64,000 nucleotides of DNA from Xiheimicrobium sp052034585 (GTDB lineage Bacteria; Myxococcota; Myxococcia; Myxococcales; Myxococcaceae), in contig JBPOIJ010000057.1 of assembly GCA_052034585.1 (NCBI GenBank), forward strand, positions 310,001 to 374,000, in the 5' to 3' direction. Below are positions 17,113-25,404 of the stretch, one piece after another. Below the pieces are notes generated by a model, which saw only the letters and a program-made list of their open reading frames with translations, had not been told where the DNA came from and made no database searches. The stretch's first letter is position 1, and each line of letters starts with the position of its first letter. The translations under genes and the position numbers were made by a program.

Positions 17113-17348
17113 CGAAGGCGAGGGTGCATCTCGGGCCCGATGGGTTGCCCGCGCCGAAGTTTCCCCGCGTGAAAGGGCGCTTGCCGCCTGCGCTCGAGCG
17201 CTGCCCCGGCTGTGGGCACCACCTCTTTGCGAGCGCCAAGAAGTGCGTGCACTGCAGTGGGAACCTGCTCGAGCTGAAGAAGCAGCAGCTGGTGGCCTAT
17301 CGGGCGGCGCAGCGGGCGGCGAAGACGCTCAAGAAGTTGTTCGGCTGA
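17109..17348 (+). CDS. Small zinc-ribbon protein coupled to the radical SAM enzyme
   Basis: This 79-residue protein starts at ATG 17109, overlapping the radical SAM stop by 4 bp. The N-terminal third is basic and Pro-rich (HLGPDGLPAPKFPRVKGR). The centre carries CPGCGHHLFASAKKCVHC, four cysteines in a CxxC-x11-CxxC arrangement typical of a zinc ribbon. The C-terminus is a basic helix (KQQLVAYRAAQRAAKTLKKL). No catalytic role is visible. Tight coupling suggests a partner, chaperone or substrate of the SPASM enzyme. Zinc binding is inferred from spacing alone. Confidence 0.8.
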   Translation: MTKARVHLGPDGLPAPKFPRVKGRLPPALERCPGCGHHLFASAKKCVHCSGNLLELKKQQLVAYRAAQRAAKTLKKLFG

Positions 17349-17358
17349 ACCCGAGCGC

Positions 17359-17745
17359 TCAGGAGTTGCGGATTGCGTAGCGGAAGAAGGCGTACACGCC
17401 AAACGCCACCACCACTGCCACGAAGATGAGTGTCGACCGAGCAAAGAGCCTCCGACCTTCGCGGCGGGCGGCACTCTCGGCAGCGTCCATGAAGGGAATC
17501 GCCTCGCGCAGGGGCAGCCACCGGTCGTCGAGCCACACCAGGTCGGTGCTCTTGAGTGAACCGTTCCGCAGCCGCTCATCGACGACGGGCCCCTCGAGCA
17601 CCACCTCCATCGAATCGACCTCGCGAACCTCGCCGGCGTACGACATGCCGACGTCGATGAAGTTTGGGTGTCCGTTCGTGTAGTTGGTGATTTCGAGTTT
17701 CTTGGCCCGCTGGCCAGGGGTGAGAATGCGAACGCGGTAGCTCAT
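17359..17745 (-). CDS. Tail-anchored membrane protein with a GYF-like segment
   Basis: This 128-residue protein has a soluble N-terminal part and one C-terminal transmembrane helix (STLIFVAVVVAFGVYAFFRY) followed by a short basic tail. The segment LKSTDLVWLDDRWLPLREA resembles the GYF_2-type motif (LVW..DGW.PL) found in many small myxobacterial membrane proteins; this resemblance is weak. It converges with the zinc-ribbon gene, 10 bp away. It might present a binding module at the inner face of the membrane. Function unknown. Confidence 0.65.
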   Translation of the reverse strand: MSYRVRILTPGQRAKKLEITNYTNGHPNFIDVGMSYAGEVREVDSMEVVLEGPVVDERLRNGSLKSTDLVWLDDRWLPLREAIPFMDAAESAARREGRRLFARSTLIFVAVVVAFGVYAFFRYAIRNS

Positions 17746-17892
17746 GTGGCGACTCCGAGGTGTGGGGTGAGCCGCCCCTCACTGCCTCCGTCACGCCGGT
17801 CTAACCATCTGGAATTGCTCGGATCGAGGTCCCGCAGGCTGCACGGGAGCGGGTGGAGCGTCCGCTCGGTCGGCGAGGCACAGCACGCCAAC

Positions 17893-19683
17893 TCACGCGG
17901 CTGAGGGAGGCTCCACCGCCCGGGCCGCCCCGCGCTCCCGACCCAGCGTCTTCCGGAGCACCTGCACCAGTTGTTCGCGCTTGAGCGGCTTGGGGAGAAA
18001 GTCGTTCATGCCCGCGGCGAAGCAGGCCTCGGCCTCCTCCTTCATCACCGAGGCGGTGAGGGCGACGATGGGCAGCTTTCGCAGCCGAGGTTCCTGGCGC
18101 AGGCGACGGGTCGCCTCGAAGCCGTCCATCTCCGGCATGTGACAGTCCATCAACACCAGGGAGAAGGACCGCGTGCTCGCGAGCTGCACGGCCTCGACGC
18201 CGGTCGACGCGCGGGTGACCTTCAGCCCACACTTGAGCAGCAGCCCTTCGGCGACGGCGAGGTTGATGGGGTTGTCGTCGACGACGAGCACCTCTTCACC
18301 GTGGCCCTCGAAGGCGACGAACTCTTCGGGTGGGAGCTGCTCGATACCGCTCGTCTGCGGCGCCTTGACGACGACCGTGAAGGTGCTGCCCTTGCCGGGG
18401 GCGGAGTCGAGGGTGAGCCGGCCGTGCATCAGCTCGAGGAGCCGCGCGCTGATGGCGAGGCCCAGGCCCGAGCCTCCGAAGCGGCGCACCGTCGACGACT
18501 CGACCTGCTGGAACGGGCGAAAGAGCCGGCGTTGTCCCTCGGCGGCGATGCCGATGCCGGTGTCCTTCACCCGCAGCACCAGCTCGTCGTCGTGCCAGCT
18601 CGCCTGGACCTCCACCGTGCCGGCCGGGGTGAACTTCACCGCGTTGCCGACGAGGTTCGCCAGCACCTGCTTGAGCCGGGTCGGGTCTCCGAGCACGTTC
18701 GCCGGCACCGACGCGTCGACGTCTCCGCTGAGGATGAGGCTCTTCTCGCGCGCCAGCCCGACGAAGAGCGCGAGGGTGTCGGAGACGCAGGCGCGAATCG
18801 AGACTGGAATGTGCTCGATGCTCACCTTGCCCGCCTCGAGCTTCGAGAGATCGAGCACGTCGTTGAGCAGGGTGATCATCAGCTCCGAGCTCTTGCGCAG
18901 GGTGAGGAGCTGGTCGCGTTGCTCCGGGGAGAGCGGCGACTGGAGCAGGAGCTGCGTCATGCCCAACACGCCGTTCATCGGCGTGCGGATCTCGTGGCTC
19001 ATGTTCGCGAGGAAGGCGTTGCGCGCACGGGTCGCCGCGTCGGCTTCGGCGGCGACGGCCTTGCGGTGCGCGAGGAAGACGAGGCCCAAGGTGAGCACCG
19101 TCGGCGCGAAGAGCACCGCGACGAAGAGCCGCAGCTCGGTCTGGTGTTGATAGGGCCCCTCGAGCGCCCAGCCCTTGACCGAGGCGACGGCGATGACCGA
19201 CGACGCCAGGGTCGCGATGATTCCCCAGATGATGGTGGGGAGCGTGCCGACGGTGAGTGACATCGCGAGGGGCACCAGCGCGAGGTAGCCCATGGCCACG
19301 AGGTCGGCCGGCGCGGTGGCGAGCCCCATCATCAGGAAGACGACGATGTGAATCGCCGCGGTGACGTTCGCGATGGTGAGCGCAGAGGTCGTTCGGCAGG
19401 CGCGCACCATCACCGGCGCGAACGCGAGCCAGACGATGACGACGATGGACTGGGTCCTCGCACCGAAGGCGGCGTAGAGCGCGGCGAGCGGTGCGAAGAG
19501 CGGAGGCACGCTCGCCCACGAGGCGATCCACACCCGACGGCCCATCAACTCCTGGAGCGGGAGCATCTCGGGCTGGTCGATGAGCCGATCGAGCCGACGG
19601 AGCACCGAGCTCACCCAGTGAGGCAGCTCTCCGGGCTGGCGCGAGGGCCCACTGGCGCTCATCAAGTGGATGGCCTGCAGCAT
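17893..19683 (-). CDS. Membrane-bound hybrid histidine kinase with receiver domain
   Basis: This kinase has about 596 residues. Six or so hydrophobic helices occupy the first 210 residues, making an integral-membrane sensor without a large periplasmic loop. The HisKA domain has phosphorylated His230 in MSHEIRTPMNGVLGM. HATPase_c has LVGNAVKFTPAG, VKDTGIGI and FGGSGLGLAIS. The C-terminal receiver has EEVLVVDDNPINLAVAEGLL with acceptor Asp513 in LVLMDCHMPEMDG and Lys in NDFLPKPLKREQL. The enzyme therefore feeds a phosphorelay whose Hpt partner is not in the window. ATG 19683 is used; GTG 19749 and ATG 19662 are alternatives. Residue numbers shift accordingly. Confidence 0.93.
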   Translation of the reverse strand: MLQAIHLMSASGPSRQPGELPHWVSSVLRRLDRLIDQPEMLPLQELMGRRVWIASWASVPPLFAPLAALYAAFGARTQSIVVIVWLAFAPVMVRACRTTSALTIANVTAAIHIVVFLMMGLATAPADLVAMGYLALVPLAMSLTVGTLPTIIWGIIATLASSVIAVASVKGWALEGPYQHQTELRLFVAVLFAPTVLTLGLVFLAHRKAVAAEADAATRARNAFLANMSHEIRTPMNGVLGMTQLLLQSPLSPEQRDQLLTLRKSSELMITLLNDVLDLSKLEAGKVSIEHIPVSIRACVSDTLALFVGLAREKSLILSGDVDASVPANVLGDPTRLKQVLANLVGNAVKFTPAGTVEVQASWHDDELVLRVKDTGIGIAAEGQRRLFRPFQQVESSTVRRFGGSGLGLAISARLLELMHGRLTLDSAPGKGSTFTVVVKAPQTSGIEQLPPEEFVAFEGHGEEVLVVDDNPINLAVAEGLLLKCGLKVTRASTGVEAVQLASTRSFSLVLMDCHMPEMDGFEATRRLRQEPRLRKLPIVALTASVMKEEAEACFAAGMNDFLPKPLKREQLVQVLRKTLGRERGAARAVEPPSAA

Positions 19684-19839
19684 CACGGCCAGCCGCGAAG
19701 TCGTTGGATCTGGACGAACGGGGTTGGTCGCCAGACCCGGCCGGGTCACTTCCGACCGGGTCCCGATGAACCGTGGTCGTCCTGCGTCTCGCTCGCTGGT
19801 CGTCCAGTCGGGCGTCGAGTTCGAGCCTGAAGCCGCGTT

Positions 19840-20466
19840 CTAGGGCCCGCGTTCGGTTGGGGTGGTGACGATGGCGGTGAACTCCTGCGCGGAGAGGTAC
19901 TTCGGGCTGTACGCCGCACCTTGATTCGTGAGTTGCCCGACGAAGGAGCGCAAGTGATTGCGGCTCCCGCGCGCGAGGGTGGCGTACACCGCGGACACGT
20001 CTGGTTTGGTGGTGCGGCCCGACAGGCGGGCGAGATCGGCGAGGTCGAGGTCTTCGATGGTCGCGCCGACGGTGAACGCGCTCACCACGCTCTTCGTGCC
20101 CTCGGCGACCAGCTCGTCGTGCAGCTTCTGGAGCGTCACGTTCTCGAACTCACCTTGCCCGCGACCGAGAACGGGGTCGTTCACGCCGTAGGTGATGAGG
20201 AGCCCTTTGACGGCGTCGGTGTGGGTCTGCTCGCTCGCGGTGATGTTCGAGAACACCTGAACGCCCCACCGGCCGTTGAGCGTGAGGTAGACGTCGTGGG
20301 CGAGCTTCTCTTCCTCTCGAATGAAGCGGAGGTCGTTCTCCTCGTCACTCGTGAGTGCACCGGCGCGCGAGCCCTCGACGGCCGTGACGGGAAGCTCGGT
20401 GGTCGTCGCCACGCCACAGCCCAGCGCACCAGTCGTCACCAGCAGCAACCCCAGGAGCCGTCTCAT
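19840..20466 (-). CDS. DUF2202 ferritin-like lipoprotein
   Basis: This 208-residue exported protein has a signal peptide ending in the lipobox LGC (Cys17). The mature part carries the DUF2202 signature: DLRFIREEEKLAHDVYLTLN, then VFSNITASEQTHTDAVKGLL and a YGVNDPV segment. The paired EExxxH-like and ExxHxxA motifs resemble the di-metal helices of ferritin-like proteins. A possible metal or redox role at the periplasmic face is inferred, as the family has no settled function. It stands between the hybrid kinase (156 bp downstream) and the LysR gene, all on the minus strand, with gaps that suggest separate promoters. Confidence 0.88.
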   Translation of the reverse strand: MRRLLGLLLVTTGALGCGVATTTELPVTAVEGSRAGALTSDEENDLRFIREEEKLAHDVYLTLNGRWGVQVFSNITASEQTHTDAVKGLLITYGVNDPVLGRGQGEFENVTLQKLHDELVAEGTKSVVSAFTVGATIEDLDLADLARLSGRTTKPDVSAVYATLARGSRNHLRSFVGQLTNQGAAYSPKYLSAQEFTAIVTTPTERGP

Positions 20467-20639
20467 CGTCGAACCTCCAACGGCGGGCGGAATGCCTCGC
20501 CTGACGCTGAGAACCCGGCGAGGCCCGAGTCGCTTCTGCGTCAGATCGTCGCAGGCGGAACGTGACTTCGATCAGCTCCGGGGTGCCGGCGCCTCCGACC
20601 CTCGGACGCGGCTCGACCGACCTCGACGCCTCGAGTCGC

Positions 20640-21566
20640 TCACCACGGCCCACCCTTGGCGAAGGCGGCGACGGCGAGCTCGACGAAGGCGCGGGTCTTC
20701 GGCGGAGGCCCGAGCAGGTGAACGAGATGCACGTCGGAGCGCAGCCACGCGTCTTCGAGCACTGGCACGAGCGTTCGCCGCTTCAGCTGCTGCGCCACCA
20801 CGTAGGTCGGTGACCGCACGATGCCGGCACCCTCCTCGGCGAGCCTCAAGAGGAACTGCTCACTCGTCGCGTTGAGCCGGCCCGTGACCCGCAGCGTCTC
20901 TCGTCGTCCCTTGCGCTGAACGCCCCAGCTCCCCACCGCCCGCGACGACGAGAGGAGCAGATCGTGCTCGGTGAGCTCGGCAGGCGACTTCGGAGAACCT
21001 CTCCGTTCCAGGTACGCCGGGCTCGCGAAGAAGCCGACGGTGAGCGTGCCCAACCGCTTCGCGGTGTGCGTCGTGGTGTCCTCGAGCGGGCCGCCGCGAA
21101 TGGCGATGTCGATGCGCTCGGTGCCGAGGTCGACCCGCTCGGTGGAGGAGAGCAGCTCGAACCGCACCCGCGGGTACTTGGCGAGATAGCGCGCGACGAT
21201 GGGCGGCAACACCGCGTCGGCGAAGCTCGGGGTGGTGGTGAGCCGGAGCACGCCCTGCGGCTCTCGTCCACGAGTGCTCAGCTCGGCCGCGATGTCCCTC
21301 GCTTCGTCGACGACCCGCGCGAGCCGCTCGAAGGAGGCCTCCGCTTCTTCGGAGAGCGAGAGCGCGCCGGCGCCGACGTTGGTGAGGGGAACACCGAGCA
21401 CGTGCTGGAGCCGGGCCAACCGGCGGCTCACCGTCGAGCGAGGCACGTTCCGGGCACGCGCGAGCGCCCGCACGCCTCCAGCGCGCACCATGTCCACCAG
21501 CAAGGCGAGGTCGTCGAGGGTCTGGCTCACGGTCTGGAGCTTCGCATGACGGGCCCGTCCCATCAT
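20640..21566 (-). CDS. LysR-family transcriptional regulator
   Basis: This regulator of about 308 residues has an N-terminal winged helix (DLALLVDMVRAGGVRALARA, then VPRSTVSRRLARLQHVLGVP) and a C-terminal LysR effector domain (GVLRLTTTPSFADAVLPPIV; GTERIDIAIRGGPLED). It runs divergently from the SDR gene, the classic arrangement in which a LysR protein controls its neighbour in response to a small ligand. ATG 21566 is chosen to give the usual short leader before the DNA-binding helix; upstream in-frame starts at 21584 and 21602 (GTG) are possible. The ligand is unknown. The 105-bp spacer holds a short inverted repeat. Confidence 0.9.
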   Translation of the reverse strand: MMGRARHAKLQTVSQTLDDLALLVDMVRAGGVRALARARNVPRSTVSRRLARLQHVLGVPLTNVGAGALSLSEEAEASFERLARVVDEARDIAAELSTRGREPQGVLRLTTTPSFADAVLPPIVARYLAKYPRVRFELLSSTERVDLGTERIDIAIRGGPLEDTTTHTAKRLGTLTVGFFASPAYLERRGSPKSPAELTEHDLLLSSSRAVGSWGVQRKGRRETLRVTGRLNATSEQFLLRLAEEGAGIVRSPTYVVAQQLKRRTLVPVLEDAWLRSDVHLVHLLGPPPKTRAFVELAVAAFAKGGPW

Positions 21567-21633
21567 CAGGACATCTCGTCTCATTCCTGCCGCCTCGCGC
21601 ACGAAGATGGGACGCCCTATTCATCTCCCCGCG

Positions 21634-21648
21634 CCGGCATTCCGCCGG
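21634..21648. promoter_or_regulatory. Inverted repeat CCGGC-ATTCC-GCCGG between lysR and SDR
   Basis: A perfect 5-bp inverted repeat with a 5-bp spacer lies 24 bp upstream of the SDR start in the divergent spacer. It overlaps the expected control region of the SDR gene and could be a LysR recognition half or a small hairpin in the leader. GC-rich DNA produces such repeats by chance, hence low confidence. Confidence 0.25.
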
Positions 21649-21671
21649 GATTTTCCACAAGGCAGGCACAC

Positions 21672-22382
21672 ATGAATCGCAAAGTGGCGTTGGTGACGGG
21701 TGGCAACAAGGGCATCGGCTTCGAGATCGCGCGGCAGCTCGGGCAGGCGGGCTTCGTGGTGCTGCTCGGCGCGCGTGAGGTGACGAAGGCGCGCGCGGCG
21801 GCCGACGCCTTGACGAAGGAGAAGCTCGACGTTCGCCCGGTCGAGCTCGACGTGACGAAGCAGGCGCACCGTGAAGGCATCGCGGCGTTCATCACCAAGG
21901 AGTTCGGCCAGCTCGACGTGCTGGTGAACAATGCCGGCATCAACCTCGAGCCCGCGCGCTCGGGCGCCGAGATGTTCCGCGAGACGTACGAGACGAACGT
22001 CATCGCGCCGAACGAGCTCACCCAGACGCTGCTGCCGCTGCTGAAGAAGGCGCCGGCCGGCCGCATCGTCAACCAGTCGAGCATCATCGGCTCGCTCTCG
22101 ACCATCTCGAGCGACGAGCAGGCCGCGGCCTGGGCGGGTCCGGCGTACGCCTCGTCGAAGTCGGCGCTCAACATGCTCACCGTGCTGCAGGCGACGCGGC
22201 TCAAGGGCACCAACGTGAAGATCAACTCCGCGCACCCCGGCTGGGTGAAGACCGAGCTCGGCGGAGAGAACGCGCCGATGGACGTGGCGACGGGCGCGAA
22301 GACCGCGGTGGCGCTCGCGCAGCTGCCGGCCGATGGACCGACGGGCAAGTTCTTCCACCAGGGTCAGCCGCTGCCCTGGTGA
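21672..22382 (+). CDS. Short-chain dehydrogenase/reductase (carbonyl-reductase-like)
   Basis: This 236-residue cytoplasmic oxidoreductase of the classical SDR family has a cofactor loop TGGNKGIG (9-16), an NNAG motif at 87-90, catalytic serine in NQSSIIG and the Tyr159/Lys163 pair in YASSK. The sequence is closest in style to the NADP-dependent carbonyl reductase group (VALVTGGNKGIGFEIARQLG). The substrate cannot be read from the sequence. A strong ribosome site (AAGGCAGG) precedes ATG 21672. It is divergent from a LysR regulator that probably controls it. A decayed copy of its 3-prime end follows at 22394. Confidence 0.93.
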   Translation: MNRKVALVTGGNKGIGFEIARQLGQAGFVVLLGAREVTKARAAADALTKEKLDVRPVELDVTKQAHREGIAAFITKEFGQLDVLVNNAGINLEPARSGAEMFRETYETNVIAPNELTQTLLPLLKKAPAGRIVNQSSIIGSLSTISSDEQAAAWAGPAYASSKSALNMLTVLQATRLKGTNVKINSAHPGWVKTELGGENAPMDVATGAKTAVALAQLPADGPTGKFFHQGQPLPW

Positions 22383-22393
22383 GCGGCTCCCGA

Positions 22394-22445
22394 GCGATGG
22401 GCGCGAAGACGGCCCTGGCGCTCGCGTGGGCCGCCGGCCGATGGA
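22394..22445 (+). pseudogene. Decayed copy of the SDR gene 3-prime region
   Basis: Bases 22394-22445 align with 22287-22337 inside the SDR gene. The core gggcgcgaagac and the end ccggccgatgga are identical; there are about 7 mismatches and one 1-base insertion over about 51 bases. The copy starts 107 bp downstream of its source and 12 bp after the SDR stop. It is too short to code for anything and looks like a remnant of a tandem duplication of this gene end. Confidence 0.7.
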
Positions 22446-22520
22446 GAGCGCCTCCCGAACGAGAGGGATGTTTGTCGAGTCCCTCTCGACGGCGCGCGGC
22501 GTGCGTCACAAACCGAGTGG

Positions 22521-24398
22521 GTGATGTCACTGCGCAGGCTGCTGCTCCTCCTCCTCCTCGCCATCGTCGCGTGCGGGCCTGCCGAGCCGCTCGAGCGCGC
22601 CGTCGGAGCGCGCGTCCCTCCGGCCCATGGCTGCGACGCGCAAGACGGCACCCGGTGCCTGCTCCCGTGGCCGAACAACGCCTTCACAGTGAAGGACGCG
22701 ACCACCGAGACGGGGCTGCGCGTGTCCATCGAGCGGCGCACCTTGCCGAGCCCCGACTCTCCGGAGCCGCTCAACCGGCTCGACGGCTTCTCGGTCCTCG
22801 GCGCGGTGGCCGTCGGCTTTTCCTCCGTCGTCGAGGTGCGCACCGATGCGAGGCCAGCGACCGCGCTCCGGCTCTTTCGCGCGACGCCCGGCGACGGCTA
22901 CGGCGAAGAAGTTCCGCTCCGGCTCACCGTCACGAAGGAGGCGAGCTCGAGCCTCGTCATCGGCTACCCGCTGCGCCCGCTCTCGTATTCGACGGACTAC
23001 GTCGCGGTGGTGCTCGACGAGGTGAAGGGCGTCGAGGTGCCTCGACAGGTGAAGGTGGCGCTCGGGCTCGAATCACCTTCATCGCCCTCCGAACGCGAGT
23101 GGCGGGCGTTTCAGGCACCGACGCGAACGCTGCTCTCGATGGTCGGGGTCGAGCCGGCCCGCGTGCTGCGCGTCTGGGAGTTCACCACCCGCTCGGCGAA
23201 GAACGTTCGTGCTCCGTTCGACGTGCTGCGCGCGGCCGCCATCGACGCGGCGAAACGAGGGGAGCTCACGGCCTCGGTCGAGCGCACGAAGCTCCTCGGA
23301 AACGGCGCGCTCGAGGTGCGTGGCCGAGTGGAGGGACTGCCCACCTTCATCAAGCCGACGGGTGAGCTGACGCTGGGTGCCGATGGGCTGCCGATGAGCG
23401 GAGAGCGGCACTCGACACCGTTCCGCGTCGTGCTGCCTCCCACGACGCGTCCGTTTCCCGTCGTCATCTTCGGGCACGGCACGGGCGGCGAGGTGAATGA
23501 CGCGACCTTCGACGACGACATCGTGCAGGTCGGCGCCGCGAAGCTGAACCTCGAGTACGCAGGGTGGACTGGGAACTCCGTCGTGGAGACGCTCGTCGGG
23601 CTCGACCACCGCTTCACCGGCTCGGAGCGGTCGACCGGCCGGCTGCTCCAGGCGCTCGCGGACGCTTCGGCCATCGAGACGTCCTTCGACGGGGTGTTGG
23701 GCGACCTGCTCGCGCAGCCAATGCTGGGCGGCGTGGCGAACCCGGCGGCGAACGTGCGCAGCGATGCCTCGAAGCTCGTCTACGCGGGTGGCTCCCTCGG
23801 CGGCACCTTGGGCTTCGTGCACACGCTCACCGAGCCGGCGATTCACGCCGCGGTGCTCAACGTGCCGGGTGCGGGGTGGACGCACTTCGTTCCGACCTCG
23901 GCGCCGTTCTCGACGCTCGACGAGCTGTTCGCGACGACGACGCCGAGCGCCATCGACCGTGCGCTGAGCGTGGTGATGACGCAGGGGAGCTGGGATCCAG
24001 TGGACGGCGCGGCCTGGGCAGCGATGAACCTCCGGCCGAACGTGGTGATGCTGCTCCAGGAGAGCATGGGAGATCCCGTGCTCCCGAACATCGGCACGCA
24101 CCTGGTGGCGACCTCGAGTCACGCGGTGCAGGTCGGCGCGGTGCTCGAGCCCGTCGTCGGCGTGAATTCGGTCGCGGACGCACGGAGTCAGACCGCGTTG
24201 ACGCAGTTTCGAATTCCGAACGCCATCACCGACCTCGTCGCGCGGCATGGCTTCGGTGGAGGCAGCACGCAGGCCGGTGTCGCGGCGCGCGAGCAGATTC
24301 GCGCCTTCTTCGCCTCGGTGTGGGCGGGTGAGCCCGTGATTACCGTGCCGCCCTCGTGTCCACGCGACAGCTGCGACTTCGGCGACGCCGCGCCCTGA
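22521..24398 (+). CDS. Large lipase/esterase-like lipoprotein (alpha/beta hydrolase)
   Basis: This 625-residue exported protein has a Leu-rich signal peptide and lipobox LAIVAC. The first 220 residues resemble the N-terminal domain of bacterial virulence-factor-type lipases (CLLPWPNNAFTVKD; FSVLGAVAVGFSS; YPLRPLSYSTDYVAVVLDEV). The hydrolase half has the oxyanion-type HGTG (VVIFGHGTGGEVND) and the nucleophile elbow YAGGSLGGTLGF (GxSxG). A late GDPVLP segment and a C-terminal Cys pair (CPRDSCDFG) are present. The catalytic Asp/His cannot be fixed by eye. It is expected to hydrolyse ester bonds at the outer surface; the substrate is unknown. GTG 22521 and ATG 22524 are both possible starts. It converges with the next hydrolase gene. 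Confidence 0.85.
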   Translation: MMSLRRLLLLLLLAIVACGPAEPLERAVGARVPPAHGCDAQDGTRCLLPWPNNAFTVKDATTETGLRVSIERRTLPSPDSPEPLNRLDGFSVLGAVAVGFSSVVEVRTDARPATALRLFRATPGDGYGEEVPLRLTVTKEASSSLVIGYPLRPLSYSTDYVAVVLDEVKGVEVPRQVKVALGLESPSSPSEREWRAFQAPTRTLLSMVGVEPARVLRVWEFTTRSAKNVRAPFDVLRAAAIDAAKRGELTASVERTKLLGNGALEVRGRVEGLPTFIKPTGELTLGADGLPMSGERHSTPFRVVLPPTTRPFPVVIFGHGTGGEVNDATFDDDIVQVGAAKLNLEYAGWTGNSVVETLVGLDHRFTGSERSTGRLLQALADASAIETSFDGVLGDLLAQPMLGGVANPAANVRSDASKLVYAGGSLGGTLGFVHTLTEPAIHAAVLNVPGAGWTHFVPTSAPFSTLDELFATTTPSAIDRALSVVMTQGSWDPVDGAAWAAMNLRPNVVMLLQESMGDPVLPNIGTHLVATSSHAVQVGAVLEPVVGVNSVADARSQTALTQFRIPNAITDLVARHGFGGGSTQAGVAAREQIRAFFASVWAGEPVITVPPSCPRDSCDFGDAAP

Positions 24399-24439
24399 TG
24401 GCGATTGGACTGGACTGATCAAGCTTGGATTCGTGAGGC

Positions 24440-25201
24440 TCAGCGGCTGTTCGTCGAAAGGAACCGAAGCGCGCGTGCGCCGAACGGCACCGACCGATCG
24501 AAGACAGGCACGTGCTCGCCGCCGGGAATGAGCCACAGCTCGGCGTTCGGAATCGAGCGCGCGAGCACCCGGGCGATCTCCGTGGGAAAGAAGCGATCGG
24601 CCTCTCCGTGCACCACGAGCGTGCGGGCGGTGATGGTCGCGAGCCTCGCTTCGGTGAAGTTCATGTCGTCGTCGGTGGCGGCGAGCGCGTGGAACTGGTC
24701 GAGCAGCTCGCGAATCTGGGGTTCTCCGCGAGCGGCGCACATCTCGTACAGCTCGCGCGCCATCGGAGGCATCGTGCGAAGCGACGCGCCGCGCATGATG
24801 GCCTTCGCCTGCTCGGGAAAGTGGGTGGTCGCGCTCACCAGCACCAGCGCGTCGAAGAGGTTCGGCTGACTCGTCGCGAGGTGGAGCACCACCATCCCTC
24901 CAGTGCTGAGGCCCATCGCCGAGCATCGTTCGACGCCGAGCTTCTCGAGGAGCGCTCGCACGTCGCCTGCCGCCTCCCGATGCGTGAACCGGTGCGACGG
25001 ATTCGTCGAGGCTCCATGACCGCGGAGGTCGACGAGGATCAGTCGATGGTGTTTCGACCACTCACCGACGAACGGCTGCCAAGTTCGAACGCAGCCACCA
25101 AATCCGTGGAGCAGCAGCAGCGGTGAGCCGGCTCCGTGCTCTTCGACGTACAGCTCGAGATCACCGACTCGTACGGTTCGACCATTCGAGTTCTTCTTCA
25201 T
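24440..25201 (-). CDS. Alpha/beta hydrolase
   Basis: This 253-residue cytoplasmic enzyme of the alpha/beta hydrolase fold shows the oxyanion segment LLLLHGFGG, the strand VDLRGHGAS, the nucleophile Ser in MGLSTGGM, the acid in VVHGEADRFFP and the catalytic His in GGEHVPVF. The pattern fits the broad esterase/3-oxoadipate enol-lactonase-like group. No substrate can be assigned. ATG 25201 starts the protein shortly before the first strand (VRVGDLELYVEEHG). It converges with the lipase-like lipoprotein; 203 bp separate it from glpD upstream, so it is probably not in that operon. Confidence 0.88.
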   Translation of the reverse strand: MKKNSNGRTVRVGDLELYVEEHGAGSPLLLLHGFGGCVRTWQPFVGEWSKHHRLILVDLRGHGASTNPSHRFTHREAAGDVRALLEKLGVERCSAMGLSTGGMVVLHLATSQPNLFDALVLVSATTHFPEQAKAIMRGASLRTMPPMARELYEMCAARGEPQIRELLDQFHALAATDDDMNFTEARLATITARTLVVHGEADRFFPTEIARVLARSIPNAELWLIPGGEHVPVFDRSVPFGARALRFLSTNSR

Positions 25202-25404
25202 GGCTCTGCTCCGGATCAGGCCCGGCGCCGCGTGAGTCGGGTGGATCGAGCGTGTCGGGAATGTCCGAGCGCTGCAACGGTGAAGGTCCGGAGCGAGCCA
25301 CCAGCATCGACGCTTCAGGCCCACCCACCGACACCGCGAGTGGCCCGACGACCTTGCGGAAGAACTCGCCCCTCCGGGTCTCGACTCGAAGTGGACCCCT
25401 GCGC

